Translations under genes and position numbers: made by a program
In this document: piece after piece, positions 1 to 12,889 of the stretch
Position numbering within the stretch: the stretch's first letter is position 1
How the letters are laid out: the number at the start of each line of letters is the position of its first letter
Notes under the pieces: model-generated
What the model was told of the DNA's origin: nothing
Database searches by the model: none
Seen by the model: only the letters and a program-made list of their open reading frames with translations
NCBI GenBank assembly: GCA_039545355.1
Contig: BCJJ01000003.1
Location: forward strand, 372,001 to 436,000
Length of the DNA: 64,000 bases
Source of the DNA: Trichosporon coremiiforme
Lineage: Eukaryota; Basidiomycota; Tremellomycetes; Trichosporonales; Trichosporonaceae
Direction of reading: 5' to 3'

Positions 1-1661
1 ACTCAACTTGTGCGCGCGATGTCTGAGATCTTGAGCCGCTTCTGCCGTGCCATTCAGCCTGTCGCTCCGTCGTGCTGCTGCCGCGGGGCCATTGTCTGCA
101 CGGAAGGATGCCCAGTTGCAACATGTCACCCAGCCTGGTCAGCCTGGGCAGCGTTTTCAGCGCCCGATTGCCAGCCCATATTGCGGGTGGCGACCGGCGG
201 AAAACTCAGGCAAAGCCACGTCCGTGCTGGTGGCTTGAGTGGACTGGCTGCGGTTGCGCAAGAGCGAGTGCGAGCACGAGCGTGGGCATTGGACGGCACC
301 GAAGCTGGTGCAACGTCCTGTAGGCAGACGAGGTGCATGTGACGGGGAGAAGCCGGATGGGGAATGTGTCGAAGTGATGGGGAAGACGGAAAGAAGGCAG
401 AGCGGAAGGGGTGCGTCCGCGTTGCACGGTCATCGCAGTCAGTACACTTGAGGATGGGGCGAGATCCCGTCAGAGTCGTGCGCAGTCTGCACATCAGTGA
501 GCATGGGATGGAGGGCGTGAGTGCCTGTGGGCTGGGCGTCGTGGTCCGCTCCGAGAGGAAGTGAGGGATGGAGATGTAACTGCTAGTCCCGATGGCTTAT
601 CGGGACAATTGTAGACGGTATCGTGCCTGCGCGTCCTCCGAAGTGTGGCGTTCATGGCGCTCGCCAGTCTGAGCGTCGGCAAGATCTGACAGCTGACATG
701 TCGCTGTCGTTCCATGCTCGTTACGCTGCATAGTGATCACTTATATACGGCTCTACGGTATGCATCGGGCAACTGTTCTGTGCACGCTGACACCGGCTTC
801 GTTATTCTCTACTTACGCCTTGCGCCATGGCGAAATCGGTGGCGCAGAGAGCAGGACCGTCACGGGCATCGGTTGTTGCCCGTTTGAGGGCATCGTCTGC
901 AAGCACAGACTCTCTTGTACAAGTCCGTCGCCAACTCGCTTCACCTCACTTGATTCTGGACTGCGCACAGTGCGAGTGCGAAGAGCAGCATGTAAGAATG
1001 GTCTGCGCGGTTTGGGTCAGATCTAGCCGACGCCGAACACCAGCAACGTGGCAGGGTGCTCAAGAACAATGGGAATGTCTCTATATGTATGAGATTTATC
1101 AATTGATAGAGGTACGGCACGACATGTGAGCGGCCAAGGGCCGTTGAGCAATGCAACCTCGGGAGGGAATGTACTCTCCGGAGTTGTTGAGTGTCTGGAC
1201 CTTCGCTGGCATTGACCGGAGTTCAATCTGATTCAATGTTCGTCAAGGTGGGCAGAGTTGTAGTCTGGACCGAGCCTGTTCTTTCCGGCATGTGAGAGCG
1301 GGCGAGTGCCCCTCACATGCCTTGGATGTCAGATGAGGTGGACCCTGGGTGATGATCAAAATCTCGGATTGGAGCCGCTGCTCTCAGAAAATGGCCGGAG
1401 GTGGGCAAGGTGCAGACCACCGGAAGAAGCCGACCGGAGCGATATCTCGCGGATGATACCCGAGATACACACCACGCGGACGCTAGGCGGGCAGTCTTTG
1501 CGGCAATCAGGTCATTGTCGTAAGCAATCCTGGTGTTGAGCATTATCTTAGCCCGGAATTAAATCTTATCAGCGTGGCACTCCAGATGACAATTTTTTTG
1601 CTTGCTAATAATGCGAAATGCATGATGTCTTCTTCCGTATCTACTCTCGTGATGAAGGCGT
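1..1661. other. intergenic, no gene seen
   Basis: No reading frame here has family motifs, plausible splice sites with a continuing frame, or a convincing start. All open frames are short and overlap one another on both strands, as expected by chance in GC-rich DNA. The right end is the 3' flank of fumarase, which is transcribed leftward. A gene lying outside the window could have its flank here. Confidence 0.5.
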
Positions 1662-2274
1662 TTAGGCCTTGGTGGGGCCGAGCATGACTGGAGTTAGTTC
1701 TGCAATCTGAGGACGTTAACTTACGCTCGGGGCGGACGACCTTGTCGAACTGCTCGGCGGTGATGAGGCCGGACTCGAGGGCCGACTCGCGGAGGGTGAT
1801 GCCCTTCTTGTGCGCGTTCTTGGCGATCTTGGCGGCGTTGTCATAACCGATCGTTGAATTGAGGCACGTGACCAACATAACTGTCCGTCAGCACTTGTTT
1901 TGACACGAAGATTGCATGAGAGGATGGATGGATGTTGGAAGAAAGAGTGGATGGTGGTGGCAAGTGTTTCGGGTGGAGTGTGGCAGTGGAGGTCAGGGTG
2001 AAGGTGGAGGTGTGTATTGGGGTGGAGATGTGGCGCTATGTGGGTGTACTCACGGGACTCGTTGAGGAGGGCGTTGATGCGGTCCTTGTTGGCCTCGATG
2101 CCGACGACGCAGTGCTCAGTGAACGAGTTGGAGCCGTCAGTGAGGAGGCGGATGGAGCGGAGAAGGTTGGCGATGAGGACGGGCTTGAAGACGTTAAGCT
2201 CGAACTGGCCGTAGGAGCCGGCGACCGAGATGGTGGTGTTGTTGCCCATGACCTGAGCGGCGACCATGGTGAGA

Positions 2275-2312
<38 letters not shown>

Positions 2313-2916
2313 GGACGATCCGGGCTCGTTCTCGGGGAGCGAGAGCTCACCAAGACCGCAGCGGGGGCCGGAGCCGAGGTAGCGGATGTCGTTGGCGATC
2401 TTCATGAGCGAGACGGCAACGACGTTGAGGGCGCCAGAGGCCTCGACGATGGCGTCGTGGGCGGCGAGACCCTCGAACTTGTTAGGGTTGGTCTCGAAGG
2501 GGTAACCGGTGATCTTGGAGATCTCCTCGGCGACCTTGACGTCGAAGCCCTCCTTGGTGTTCAGGCCCTGGAAGGGTTAGCAGCTGCTCTTTCCGGCGGT
2601 TGGAGGTTTCGGCGGCTCGTGCGGCCAACATGTAAGCAAGCCAAAACTCACGGTTCCGACAGCGGTTCCACCCTGGGCGAGCTGCGAGAGGTGCTTGAGG
2701 GTGTTCTCGACGCGCTCGATGCCGCGGTCAAGCTGGGTAACGTAGCCGGAGAACTCCTGGCCGAGGGTGAGAGGGGTGGCGTCCTGGAGATGGGTACGGC
2801 CGATCTTGACAATGTCCTTGAACTCCTTGGCCTTGGCGTCAAGAGCGTCACGAAGGGTCTGGAGGGCGGGGACGAGCTTGGAGCGGATTTCAACGACGGC
2901 AGCAACGTGCATGGCA

Positions 2917-2947
<31 letters not shown>

Positions 2948-3726
2948 TGTTGACGTGGTCGTTGGGGTGGACGGGCTTCTTGGAGCCGATCTCGCCGCCG
3001 AGGAGCTCGATGGCGCGGTTCGAGATGACCTCGTTGGTGTTCATGTTGGTCTGGGTGCCAGAGCCGGTCTGGAAGACGACAAGGGGGAAGTTGTCAATGA
3101 GCTTGCCAGAGATGACCTCGTCGGCGGCCTGGGAGATGGCGCCGGCGATCTTGGGGTCGAGGCCGTAGGTCTCGTTGACGTGGGCAGCAGCCTTCTTGAC
3201 GGTGCCAAAGGCCTTGATCAGGGGCTCGGGCATGCGCTCAGCGGGACCACCGATCTTGAAGTTCTGGAGCGAACGCTGGGTCTGGGCACCCCAGTACTTG
3301 TCGGCGGGGACCTGGAGGGGACCGAAGGTGTCCGACTCGGTACGGTACTTCTGCTCAGCCATGACGGAGGTGGTAGCGAAGGTGCGGGTAGCACGGGCGG
3401 CACGAAGCTGAAGGGGTTAGCTGGATGAATAAAAAGGGACCAAGGGGATGTGCAGCTCGCTCTGGGAGCTGATGGTTGGGTGGGAGTTGTGCATAGAGAT
3501 GCTGCCTGGACGTGCGCGTTGTTGTGAGGCCAGAGAGCGCCCGTCCGGTCCGGCATACAGCGTGAGAGTCTTGCATGTGTGTGGGCGTGCCGGTTATAGC
3601 CATAGACGTGACATGCGGTCATGCGGGATGGCGGAAGCAGACGGTACCGAGCGCGGAGAACTGTGGGCTGTGGGTACGGTGGGAGACACTCACGGGGGCC
3701 GAGCGGAGCGTGATCTGGGAGATCAT
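1662..3726 (-). CDS. FUM1: fumarate hydratase (class II fumarase), mitochondrial presequence in exon 1
   Basis: Interconverts fumarate and L-malate in the TCA cycle. Exons on the minus strand, in reading order: 3726-3694, 3407-2652, 2567-2054, 1880-1725, 1687-1662, giving 494 residues, close to the roughly 490 usual for eukaryotic fumarase. The class II signature [11 protein letters not shown] is intact, as are the SSND and [16 protein letters not shown] blocks. Exon 1 is only 33 nt and encodes [11 protein letters not shown]. It joins in frame to [16 protein letters not shown], an Arg-rich, acid-free leader typical of mitochondrial import. Met at 3362 ([10 protein letters not shown]) starts the mature domain and could serve a cytosolic form. 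The last exon adds LMLGPTKA after a 37-nt intron. Identity is certain; exon 1 is inferred from splice sites and presequence composition. It is divergent from DNM1. Confidence 0.95.
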
Positions 3727-5409
3727 TTTGGGCTGTGTTGTTCTGGAAGAGAGGGGTGAGAGGGATGAAGAGGAGTTAACATGCAACGACTAACTGTGCT
3801 GTCATGGCAAGCAGGGCGAGGTGCATGCAGCAACGGCATTGGCGGCCTGAGTGGCCCCGTCTTCCATCCTTCGGACTGCCCGATTTTTCTAACCCCAGCG
3901 CAATCTCCATCGCGTATCTGTGTGTGCCGCGTCGCGCCTCGTGGTTTACCCAGCCTTTACTAGGGCTGCGGCGCCGGGGCGGCTCAATCTGATTACGATC
4001 TTCGCACCAGGGCGGATTTTTCGGCCGTTCCTCACGAGTCCTGTGGAGCCTCCGACTCTTTCCGAACGCACATTTTATCCCGTGTATTTTACTATCATCT
4101 GACTTTTTCACGTGCCCCAGATTCCACATCTTACCACCGTAGTGCCTCACGACGCCATTAGCGGAACCAGATGTGCTGATTAGATCGTGCCTCGCCGAAG
4201 TTGTATGAGCCATCGCGCACTTGTTACCGTTGGTCGGAGAAGCACCGGCGGAGACGGATCGTCATGACGCGCACGCCGTCAGCCACACTCAGCATGACAA
4301 CCAAGAGCAGAGCAGGGAGGCCCTCCCGTCTATGTTTCTGCGCTCAAAGGATGGAAGGGGCAGGCGGGTGTGGCGACCTCGACTGTCGACTATCGGTGCG
4401 GTGTCGGCGACGGCGGTGATCGAGGACTGATCGGCGCAGACTGGTTCCCTGCGCACTTAGGGTTTCGAAAACGTAGAGCGGCGTTACTTGTAAACAACGT
4501 TCAGCAGCAGTCAGGTGGACGACGTAAACAAAGGGTGGCTGTCACCCTCATGTCACCTATGTGATGCAGTGTATGAAGGAAAAGTGCAGCATCTTGCCGG
4601 ACCACTGTTGCAGTCTGCCACGGGCGGGCAGAGAGGGCAACCAGTAGGGAGGCAGGGGATGCATTGGGCCCGTTGTTGGGCGCGTCTGGGACGGGGGCAC
4701 GGGGGATTGGGCGGGGCAGTTGCAGGTTCCAGCCAGTCGTTTTCGTCTGACGGTCCTGTTTGGTTCCTGAGAATGACGTCGCGGGCAACGCGAGATTCAA
4801 CCAGCCAGGATTTGGCCGGTTAGGCGTGACATGACCAGGCCTATTCTATGATTTTACTCCCGGACCCACCGTTGACAGTTGGGCGAGTGTCTGGCCAGCC
4901 TATGCGAGCGGTGCAAGGCGACGGACCTGATGCATATGCCGAGAGACAGGCAGCCAAGCGAGCACCGCGCACACTCACTCGGCCTGCCGCGCCTGTCAGC
5001 ATACAGCGTCTCGCCTACTCACAGCACATCCACCGCTCGCGACCGTCGACAAGTCCTCTGTCATCCAGGTTCCGGTCTCGTTTGCCTTCCTCCCAACGCT
5101 TCTCTTACTCACCACTTGTCTCGGCTAGCCCGACAAAGCGCGCTCCGTCTCTTTTGGTCGACATTCTCCACTCTTGCAGCCCCATCTGTAACGGCTGCCG
5201 ACAAAATTCGTACTCTGCGTCAGCCCTTCGGCACCACCAGCACGCACCCTTCCTTCTTTGCACCGTCCGCCAAACTCAAACGGGACCCTGTCCAGTGGAT
5301 ACAACAAACCGACCCCGTTTGTTTCTGCCATCGCACATCAACACCCGAACTTTCGTCCAACACGCTTCTCCACTCTCTTTTCTGCTAACCCAACGCATCA
5401 CTCGCGAGC
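3727..5409. other. divergent intergenic region between FUM1 and DNM1
   Basis: About 1.7 kb between two outward-facing starts. No coding sequence was recognised. The 400 bases before the DNM1 start are pyrimidine-rich on the plus strand, as in many basidiomycete leaders. No clear regulatory motif can be assigned. Confidence 0.5.
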
Positions 5410-8037
5410 ATGGACGGTGATCTCATCGCACTCGTCAACAAGCTCCAGGACACGTTCAACGCCATTGGTGGCGATGCCGTCGACCTCCCCCAGATCGTAG
5501 TCGTCGGCTCCCAGTCCTCGGGAAAGTCGTCCGTCCTTGAGACCATCGTCGGACGAGACTTCCTGCCCCGTGGCTCGGGCATCGTTACGCGTCGTCCCCT
5601 CGTCCTTCAGCTCATCCACACGAATGGCCTCTCGGGCAAGAGCCAGAGCTCCACCGCGCGCCCAGAACCCACCCGTCAGCAGAGCAACCACCTCGACGAG
5701 AATGGCTACCTTCCCGACCTGTCTGCCGGCCAGACTGGCAGGAAGAATGACCGGTCGATGGGCGGCGACTCTGGCATTGACTACGCCGAGTTCCTCCACA
5801 TCAACCGTCGCTTCACTGACTTTGACGAGGTCAGGAGAGAGATCGAGGCGGAGACCTTCCGCGTCGCTGGTCAGAACAAGGTGAGCTAGAAGGCGCCCGC
5901 TCTAGCTAACGTCCAGGGTGTTTCCAAGCTCCCGATCAACCTGAAGATCTACGGCTCTGGTCTCCTCAACCTCACCCTTGTTGACCTCCCCGGTCTGACC
6001 AAGGTTCCTGTTGGCGACCAGCCGACTGACATCGAGAGGCAGATCAAGAACCTTGTCCTTGACTACATCAGCAAGCCCAACGCGTAAGTTGGCCAGTCTC
6101 TGTCGTCACTAACTTTCCACAGGGTCATTCTCGCTGTCTCGCCCGCCAACGTCGACCTTGCCAACTCTGATGCTCTCAAGCTCGCCCGCACTGTCGACCC
6201 CCGCGGCCTGCGCACCCTCGGTGTTCTCTCCAAGCTTGACCTCATGGACGCTGGCACTAACGCTCTCGACGTCCTCACCGGCAGGACTTACCCGCTGAAG
6301 CTTGGCTTCATCGGTGTCGTCAACCGTTCGCAACAGGACATCAACCTCGACCTCCCTCTCGAGGACGCCCGCCGTAAGGAGGAGGAGTTCTTCCAGAACC
6401 ACCCCGTTTACCGCAACATCTCGCACCGCTGCGGTACCAAGTTCCTTGCGAAGACGCTCAACACTGTCCTGATGAACCACATTCGGGAAAAGCTCCCCGA
6501 CATGAAGGCCCGGCTTAACACGTTGATGGGTCAGACGCAGCAGGAGCTCAACTCGTTTGGTGACGCCACCTTCCTCGGCGAGCAAAACCGCGTAAGTGTC
6601 TCGCGTGACCGCTCGTGTGCACCACCTGATTCAGATCGCTGACTATTGCAGGGAGGACTCGTCCTCAAGCTCATGACCGAGTTTGCCCGCGACTTTGTCT
6701 CTTCTATTGAGGGAACGTCTATCGATGTGTCGACGAAGGAGCTCTGCGGTGGAGCGCGCATCTACTACATCTTCAACGATGTGTTTGGCCACGCCCTCAC
6801 CTCGATCAACCCCACCCATAACCTCACCCTCTCCGACGTTCGCACTGCAATCCGCAACTCGACCGGTCCCCGACCTTCAATGTTCGTCCCCGAGGTCGCC
6901 TTCGACCTGCTCGTCAAGCCCCAGATCAAGCTGCTCGAGCCTCCGTCGCTTCGCTGTGTCGAGCTCGTCTACGAGGAGCTCATGAAGATCTGCCACAACT
7001 GCACCTCGCCCGAGCTTCAGCGTTTCCCGAAGCTGCACGCTCAGCTGATCGAGGTCGTCTCCGAGCTTCTCCGCGAGCGCCTTGGCCCCACCTCCGAGTA
7101 TGTCTCGAGCCTGATCCAGATCCAGGCTGCGTACATCAACACGAACCACCCCGACTTCCAGGCGGGCTCCGCCGCCATCGCCCAGCAGGGCGCCCACGCC
7201 CAGCTCCAGCCGCAGAAGGCCCCTTCGCTGGACGGCTCCGCCTCTGACGACGACACCTCGTCGGAGAGTTCGGCCTCGGTCGTCAACGGTACATCACCGC
7301 ACCACGTCCCGCACTCGTCGACGACGTCTGTTCCGGACGCGCGCGCTCCTGCCGCCTCCAAGATCCTGGAGTCGACGAAGAAGCATGGCCGTGGCTTCTC
7401 GTCGAGCGGTGCTCCCTCGCCGGTCCCCGCCATGCCCCACATGGGCGCTTCCCCGCACAACGCCAAGGAGTCGTTCCTGAACTACTTCTTCGGCGGCCCG
7501 AACGGCATGCCCGTTGACTCGTCGTCGGCCCCTGGCTCGAGCCACGGCCACCACGTTCGCCCACGCATTGTCGAGCGCTCGAACCCATCGCACCACGGCT
7601 CGTCGACGCACGAGTTCCTCCCGGACCTGAACTCTGGACGGCGGACGGCCTCTTCCGGCCTCGACCCTGGTAGTGCCACGGCGTACGACATGAAGAGTCT
7701 GGGCAAGCACCTCGACGGCGACGACCACATGGACCTCTCGCCGCGGGAGCAGATGGAGACGAACCTGATCCTATCGCTGATCGCGTCCTACTTCAACATT
7801 GTGCGCCAGACGATCGAGGACCTGATCCCCAAGGCGATCATGCACCTGCTCGTCAACTTTTCGCGCGACGCTATCCAGCAGCGCCTCGTCACGCAGTTAT
7901 ACAAGCCCGACCTCTTCGAGCAGCTCTTACACGAGGACGAGGCGCTCGTCTCGGAGCGTGGACGCGTCAAGGCCCTCCTCGACGCGTACAAGGAGGCTTT
8001 CCGCGTCCTCTCCGAGGTCTCGCTCAAGTCGACGTAA
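5410..8037 (+). CDS. DNM1: dynamin-related GTPase Dnm1 (mitochondrial/peroxisomal fission)
   Basis: Self-assembling GTPase that constricts mitochondria and peroxisomes. Exons 5410-5880, 5917-6083, 6123-6591, 6652-8037; 830 residues. G domain: P-loop GSQSSGKS at 33-40, switch GTGIV-like block [17 protein letters not shown] at 180-183, and LSKLD in place of the usual TKLD. The middle domain carries [17 protein letters not shown] and [12 protein letters not shown], which match Dnm1/Drp1 rather than Vps1. A Ser/His/Gly-rich variable insert (about 7195-7740) contains the Dnm1-type block [11 protein letters not shown]. The GTPase effector domain closes the protein. Start chosen at [14 protein letters not shown], the usual dynamin N terminus. 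The first two introns are only 36 and 39 nt. Its end converges on the acyltransferase gene 162 bases away. Confidence 0.95.
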
Positions 8038-8199
8038 AACTAAGATACCCGCCCGCATCCGCCCCCACACCCACCCCTAGCCAGCATGCTCAATCTTGTT
8101 ATGTGATATATGCATATTGCTTCATACACCAGCACATGGCGTGATGATGACTGCATTCTAGTTTTGTCTACTGAATTAGGTTTTTGGCGGTTGACGCCG

Positions 8200-10101
8200 T
8201 TAGTTCATGACCTGCTCGCCGAGCTTCTGCACATCGGCGAGGGTCTGAAGCACCGTGCTCTTGAAGGCCGGGGCGTCGGTGGCGTTGCTCGATTTCCAGT
8301 CCGAGATCGTGATCTTGATGTTCTTGGGGTCAACAGCGTAGTTGACGCCGTATCCTGCTCCAGTGACCGGAGCAAAGCCGCCACGGAACAGATCACCCGC
8401 GCCCGTGTTCGAGGTCGAGAGGATGAACGTCGTGCTCTTGGCGTACGCCGGGTCGTTGAACAGGGTCGCCGCGCCAGCCTCGTCCGGCTTCATCTGGCAC
8501 CTGAGGCCGAGGAGGTGGCGGTCGACGCCCTGCCCGTTACCAGCAGCCAGGGTGAGCGCGTTCTGGACGCCGGCGGCGTGCTTGAACGTGTCGATCTTCT
8601 TCTTCGCGTCGGCGCTGCTGTCGTCGAGCAGGCGGGAGAAGGCAAGCGCGTCGGACGTGCAGGAGCGAATCGTCTCGGTCCGGCCGTGCAGGAACTTGCG
8701 CTGGTTCGAGGACTCGTATGTTGCGGCCGTGCCGCCGTGTTGCCTGTAGTACGCCGCCTGCAGGGCGACCTGGAAGAAGGCGTCGGGGGACACGCCGAGG
8801 GCCTTGATCCACTTGGCACCAAAGGCGGGCTGGAGGTCGAAGAGGCAGCGCAGGTCGTTCGCGAGCTTGTTGGCTCCACCCCTCGCCTCGTCAATGTACT
8901 TGACGCCCTCGGAGTCGAGGTTGAAGTTGATCGGCTGCGGAGCGGCGAGGTCGCTCGCGCCGGGGGAGGAATGCTCTCCGTGCTCCTTCGCGAGGGACTC
9001 GAAGAGCAAACGACCAGTCGTGAGCGCATCGACAGGCGTGTGCTCGCAGCAAGCGCCCATGCGCCCGTTCTGCAGAAAGATGAGCTCGATCGCCTTGTCG
9101 AACCACCTGTTCTCGGCCGTGTAGTTGCCGTGCGCGTACTGCGCCCAGTTGGCCTCGATGTTGTCCAGCATCGAAGGGTCGACGTCGACATCGAGACACA
9201 CGCCGAAGAGAGCGCGCTCCACCTTGTCGAGCGACTCGACATTGTGCTTGTCCCGGATCAGGTGCTCGCGCGCCTTGGTCCAGTGGTCGCGGTGCGCCGC
9301 CGTCAGGTTCGCGACGCTGGGCTGCGCGCCCTTGGCGTCGATCTGCGCGTCGACCGCCTTGGCGGCATCACGGAGCTGGGACTCGATCTGGGCCGTCGAC
9401 GCGCGCTCACCGCTGGCGTTGTACACGGGCACCTCGACCGCGACGTCGCGGTACATGAGCAGAATGTGACGGGCAGTGCATGGCCATTCGGAGCGGATCT
9501 CGTCACAGCCCGCCTTGGGAATACGCGTCGTGCCGAACTGGCGCTTGAACTGGGCCATGTCGAGGGGCGCGCCGCGCGCCTTGTCGACGGGGAAGATCTC
9601 GGTGTTAATCTGCTCGTTCGCCTCGAGCATGTTGCTGATGACCCTGGCCGCGCGCGAGACCTGGATATCAGAAAGCTGGCCACGCTGGACGGCCGAGTTG
9701 GGGAGGATGGCGACGCCGTTGTCGCCGATGAGCGCCGCCCAGTTCACATTGATGTACGACGGGTCGCGCCACTCGAGGTACGCCTTTGTGAGCCAGATGT
9801 CCTCGAGCCAGCTGTAAGGCGCCGCCTTGTCGACTGTCTGCAGACGCTGCTGGAGGACGGGGCCGAGACCGCTCGGCGCAATGAAGTCGGCGACAGCCTT
9901 CTGCGAAGACTTGAGCTCCTCAGCGGACAGGAGCGGCTCAAGCGACTTGAGGTAGCGCGTCGCCGTCTCCTCGAGCGTCGGGATGGGCAGGCGGGGAAGC
10001 TGGCTCTGCAGGGAGAAGGTCGACTCGGCGGGCGTGCTCTGCAGTCCGCGGATGCCGCGGAGGGCGGAACGCGAGGCGCGGGCAGGGGCGTGGCGAAGCA
10101 T
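8200..10101 (-). CDS. carnitine O-acetyltransferase (choline/carnitine acyltransferase family), mitochondrial
   Basis: Transfers acetyl groups between CoA and carnitine, allowing acetyl units to cross the mitochondrial membrane. Single exon, 633 residues from Met at 10101, normal for the family. Catalytic His is His354 in CEHTPVDALTTG. The carnitine-binding STS block is at 562-564 (FILSTSNTG). The N terminus MLRHAPARASRSALRGIRG has many Arg/Ala and no acidic residues, a likely mitochondrial presequence. The C terminus ends QVMN, so there is no type 1 peroxisomal signal. The frame extends 39 codons further upstream, but that stretch lacks family similarity. Which of the fungal paralogues (Cat2, Yat1, Yat2) it matches cannot be settled by eye. 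Confidence 0.93.
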   Translation of the reverse strand: MLRHAPARASRSALRGIRGLQSTPAESTFSLQSQLPRLPIPTLEETATRYLKSLEPLLSAEELKSSQKAVADFIAPSGLGPVLQQRLQTVDKAAPYSWLEDIWLTKAYLEWRDPSYINVNWAALIGDNGVAILPNSAVQRGQLSDIQVSRAARVISNMLEANEQINTEIFPVDKARGAPLDMAQFKRQFGTTRIPKAGCDEIRSEWPCTARHILLMYRDVAVEVPVYNASGERASTAQIESQLRDAAKAVDAQIDAKGAQPSVANLTAAHRDHWTKAREHLIRDKHNVESLDKVERALFGVCLDVDVDPSMLDNIEANWAQYAHGNYTAENRWFDKAIELIFLQNGRMGACCEHTPVDALTTGRLLFESLAKEHGEHSSPGASDLAAPQPINFNLDSEGVKYIDEARGGANKLANDLRCLFDLQPAFGAKWIKALGVSPDAFFQVALQAAYYRQHGGTAATYESSNQRKFLHGRTETIRSCTSDALAFSRLLDDSSADAKKKIDTFKHAAGVQNALTLAAGNGQGVDRHLLGLRCQMKPDEAGAATLFNDPAYAKSTTFILSTSNTGAGDLFRGGFAPVTGAGYGVNYAVDPKNIKITISDWKSSNATDAPAFKSTVLQTLADVQKLGEQVMN

Positions 10102-11316
10102 CGTTGTGTGTGCTGATGCGAAGAGTGAGACACAGACAGACAATCCAACAGTTGGTCCGAAGGTCGAATGTCGCGCCGAGGTGACGGTTTGTGGTTCGTC
10201 CTTCCTCGCAGTTCGCAATCAGTAGTGAGTGGCCCGCTCGGCAATACACTCGACCGGCTACCTCACGGCTACGCTGCTACGCGGGCTCATACGCTGGCCG
10301 AGCACGGAGACTGGCTAGCTACGGTGGAGGTCGAGCTTGGGCAGTCACCGTGGGAGACTACAACAGCCACCGAGGCCCCGCCCGGCCGAACATTCCTCGC
10401 CCTCGGAATGGGACCTCCACTTACGCCACCGAGACCAGAGCTCTCACACAAGCTCATAGGCTCAGCTGGGTTGCACGTTGGGAAGAGAAAGGCGGCGACG
10501 AGCAAGGGGGGTACTCTTGCAGTGCAGGAAGTCAGTTGACAGCGTACTAGCTGAGTGGGATGTCGGAGTGTGTACATCACTCGGAGATGCGCGATTCAAG
10601 AAGCTTTGTCAGTCTGACGTTCAGTGGTTCGACGTGTTGGAGCCACGGTGAGCGTGACTGTTCCGAGACGCCGGCCGGGAACAAGGGAATGGGGCGCGTC
10701 ACACACCTGCACGCGCGTGTGCTTTTCAGACTCGACGCACACAGTCACACAGTCGTCCTCGGCGATGAATGAGGACGAGCGATTCCACGACGATGGCTCG
10801 GCGAAATGGTGTTGACCGACTCGACTCTCATGCTTACACCGTTCCATGAGCTTAAGTGCAAGCCTGTTTGGCACATGCATAAGCAAGAAAGCAGTGTTCG
10901 GCCCGGAACAGACCGCGCCGTCCACGTTATAAAGCGAGCCGGATGCACATTGTGAATGGTAGAGTGACTGACTGAATGGGGGCTACGGGCCAGCGGAAGG
11001 GACATGGCACGCTGACGTCACCGGATCAGTCGATGCCCATATCGGGCACTTGTGCAACTGGGTTAGCAGTTCTGATAGCGGGACCTTTCCGACCTCTGGT
11101 CTCCCAGCCTTCCTCACTGCGCGCGCCCTCATCCTCACGCCCGGCCCCAGGTCCCCAGATCATCCACAGTGAGCTCATCACAGGGGGCTCTCATAAACCA
11201 ACCTGCCTCTCGTCCATCCTCCTCATCACCGACGGTTACACCCCCTCCGTCGATACCCACTGTCCTTACCATCCACCCCTTCTTCTTGACATCTACCCCC
11301 TGCACTCCTTGACGTC
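10102..11316. other. divergent intergenic region between acyltransferase and PEP4
   Basis: About 1.2 kb with no recognised gene. The last 200 bases before PEP4 are pyrimidine-rich (11100-11310), a probable leader. No motif is assigned. Confidence 0.5.

Positions 11317-12889
<1,573 letters not shown>

Noticed and set aside
1932..3428. 498-codon open frame antisense to fumarase
   Set aside because: Gly/Val/Glu/Leu-rich shadow of a strongly biased gene on the other strand; no domain.
8110..10116. 668-codon open frame antisense to the carnitine acyltransferase
   Set aside because: Arg/Val/Leu-rich mirror of C-ended codons; no motif and no start context.
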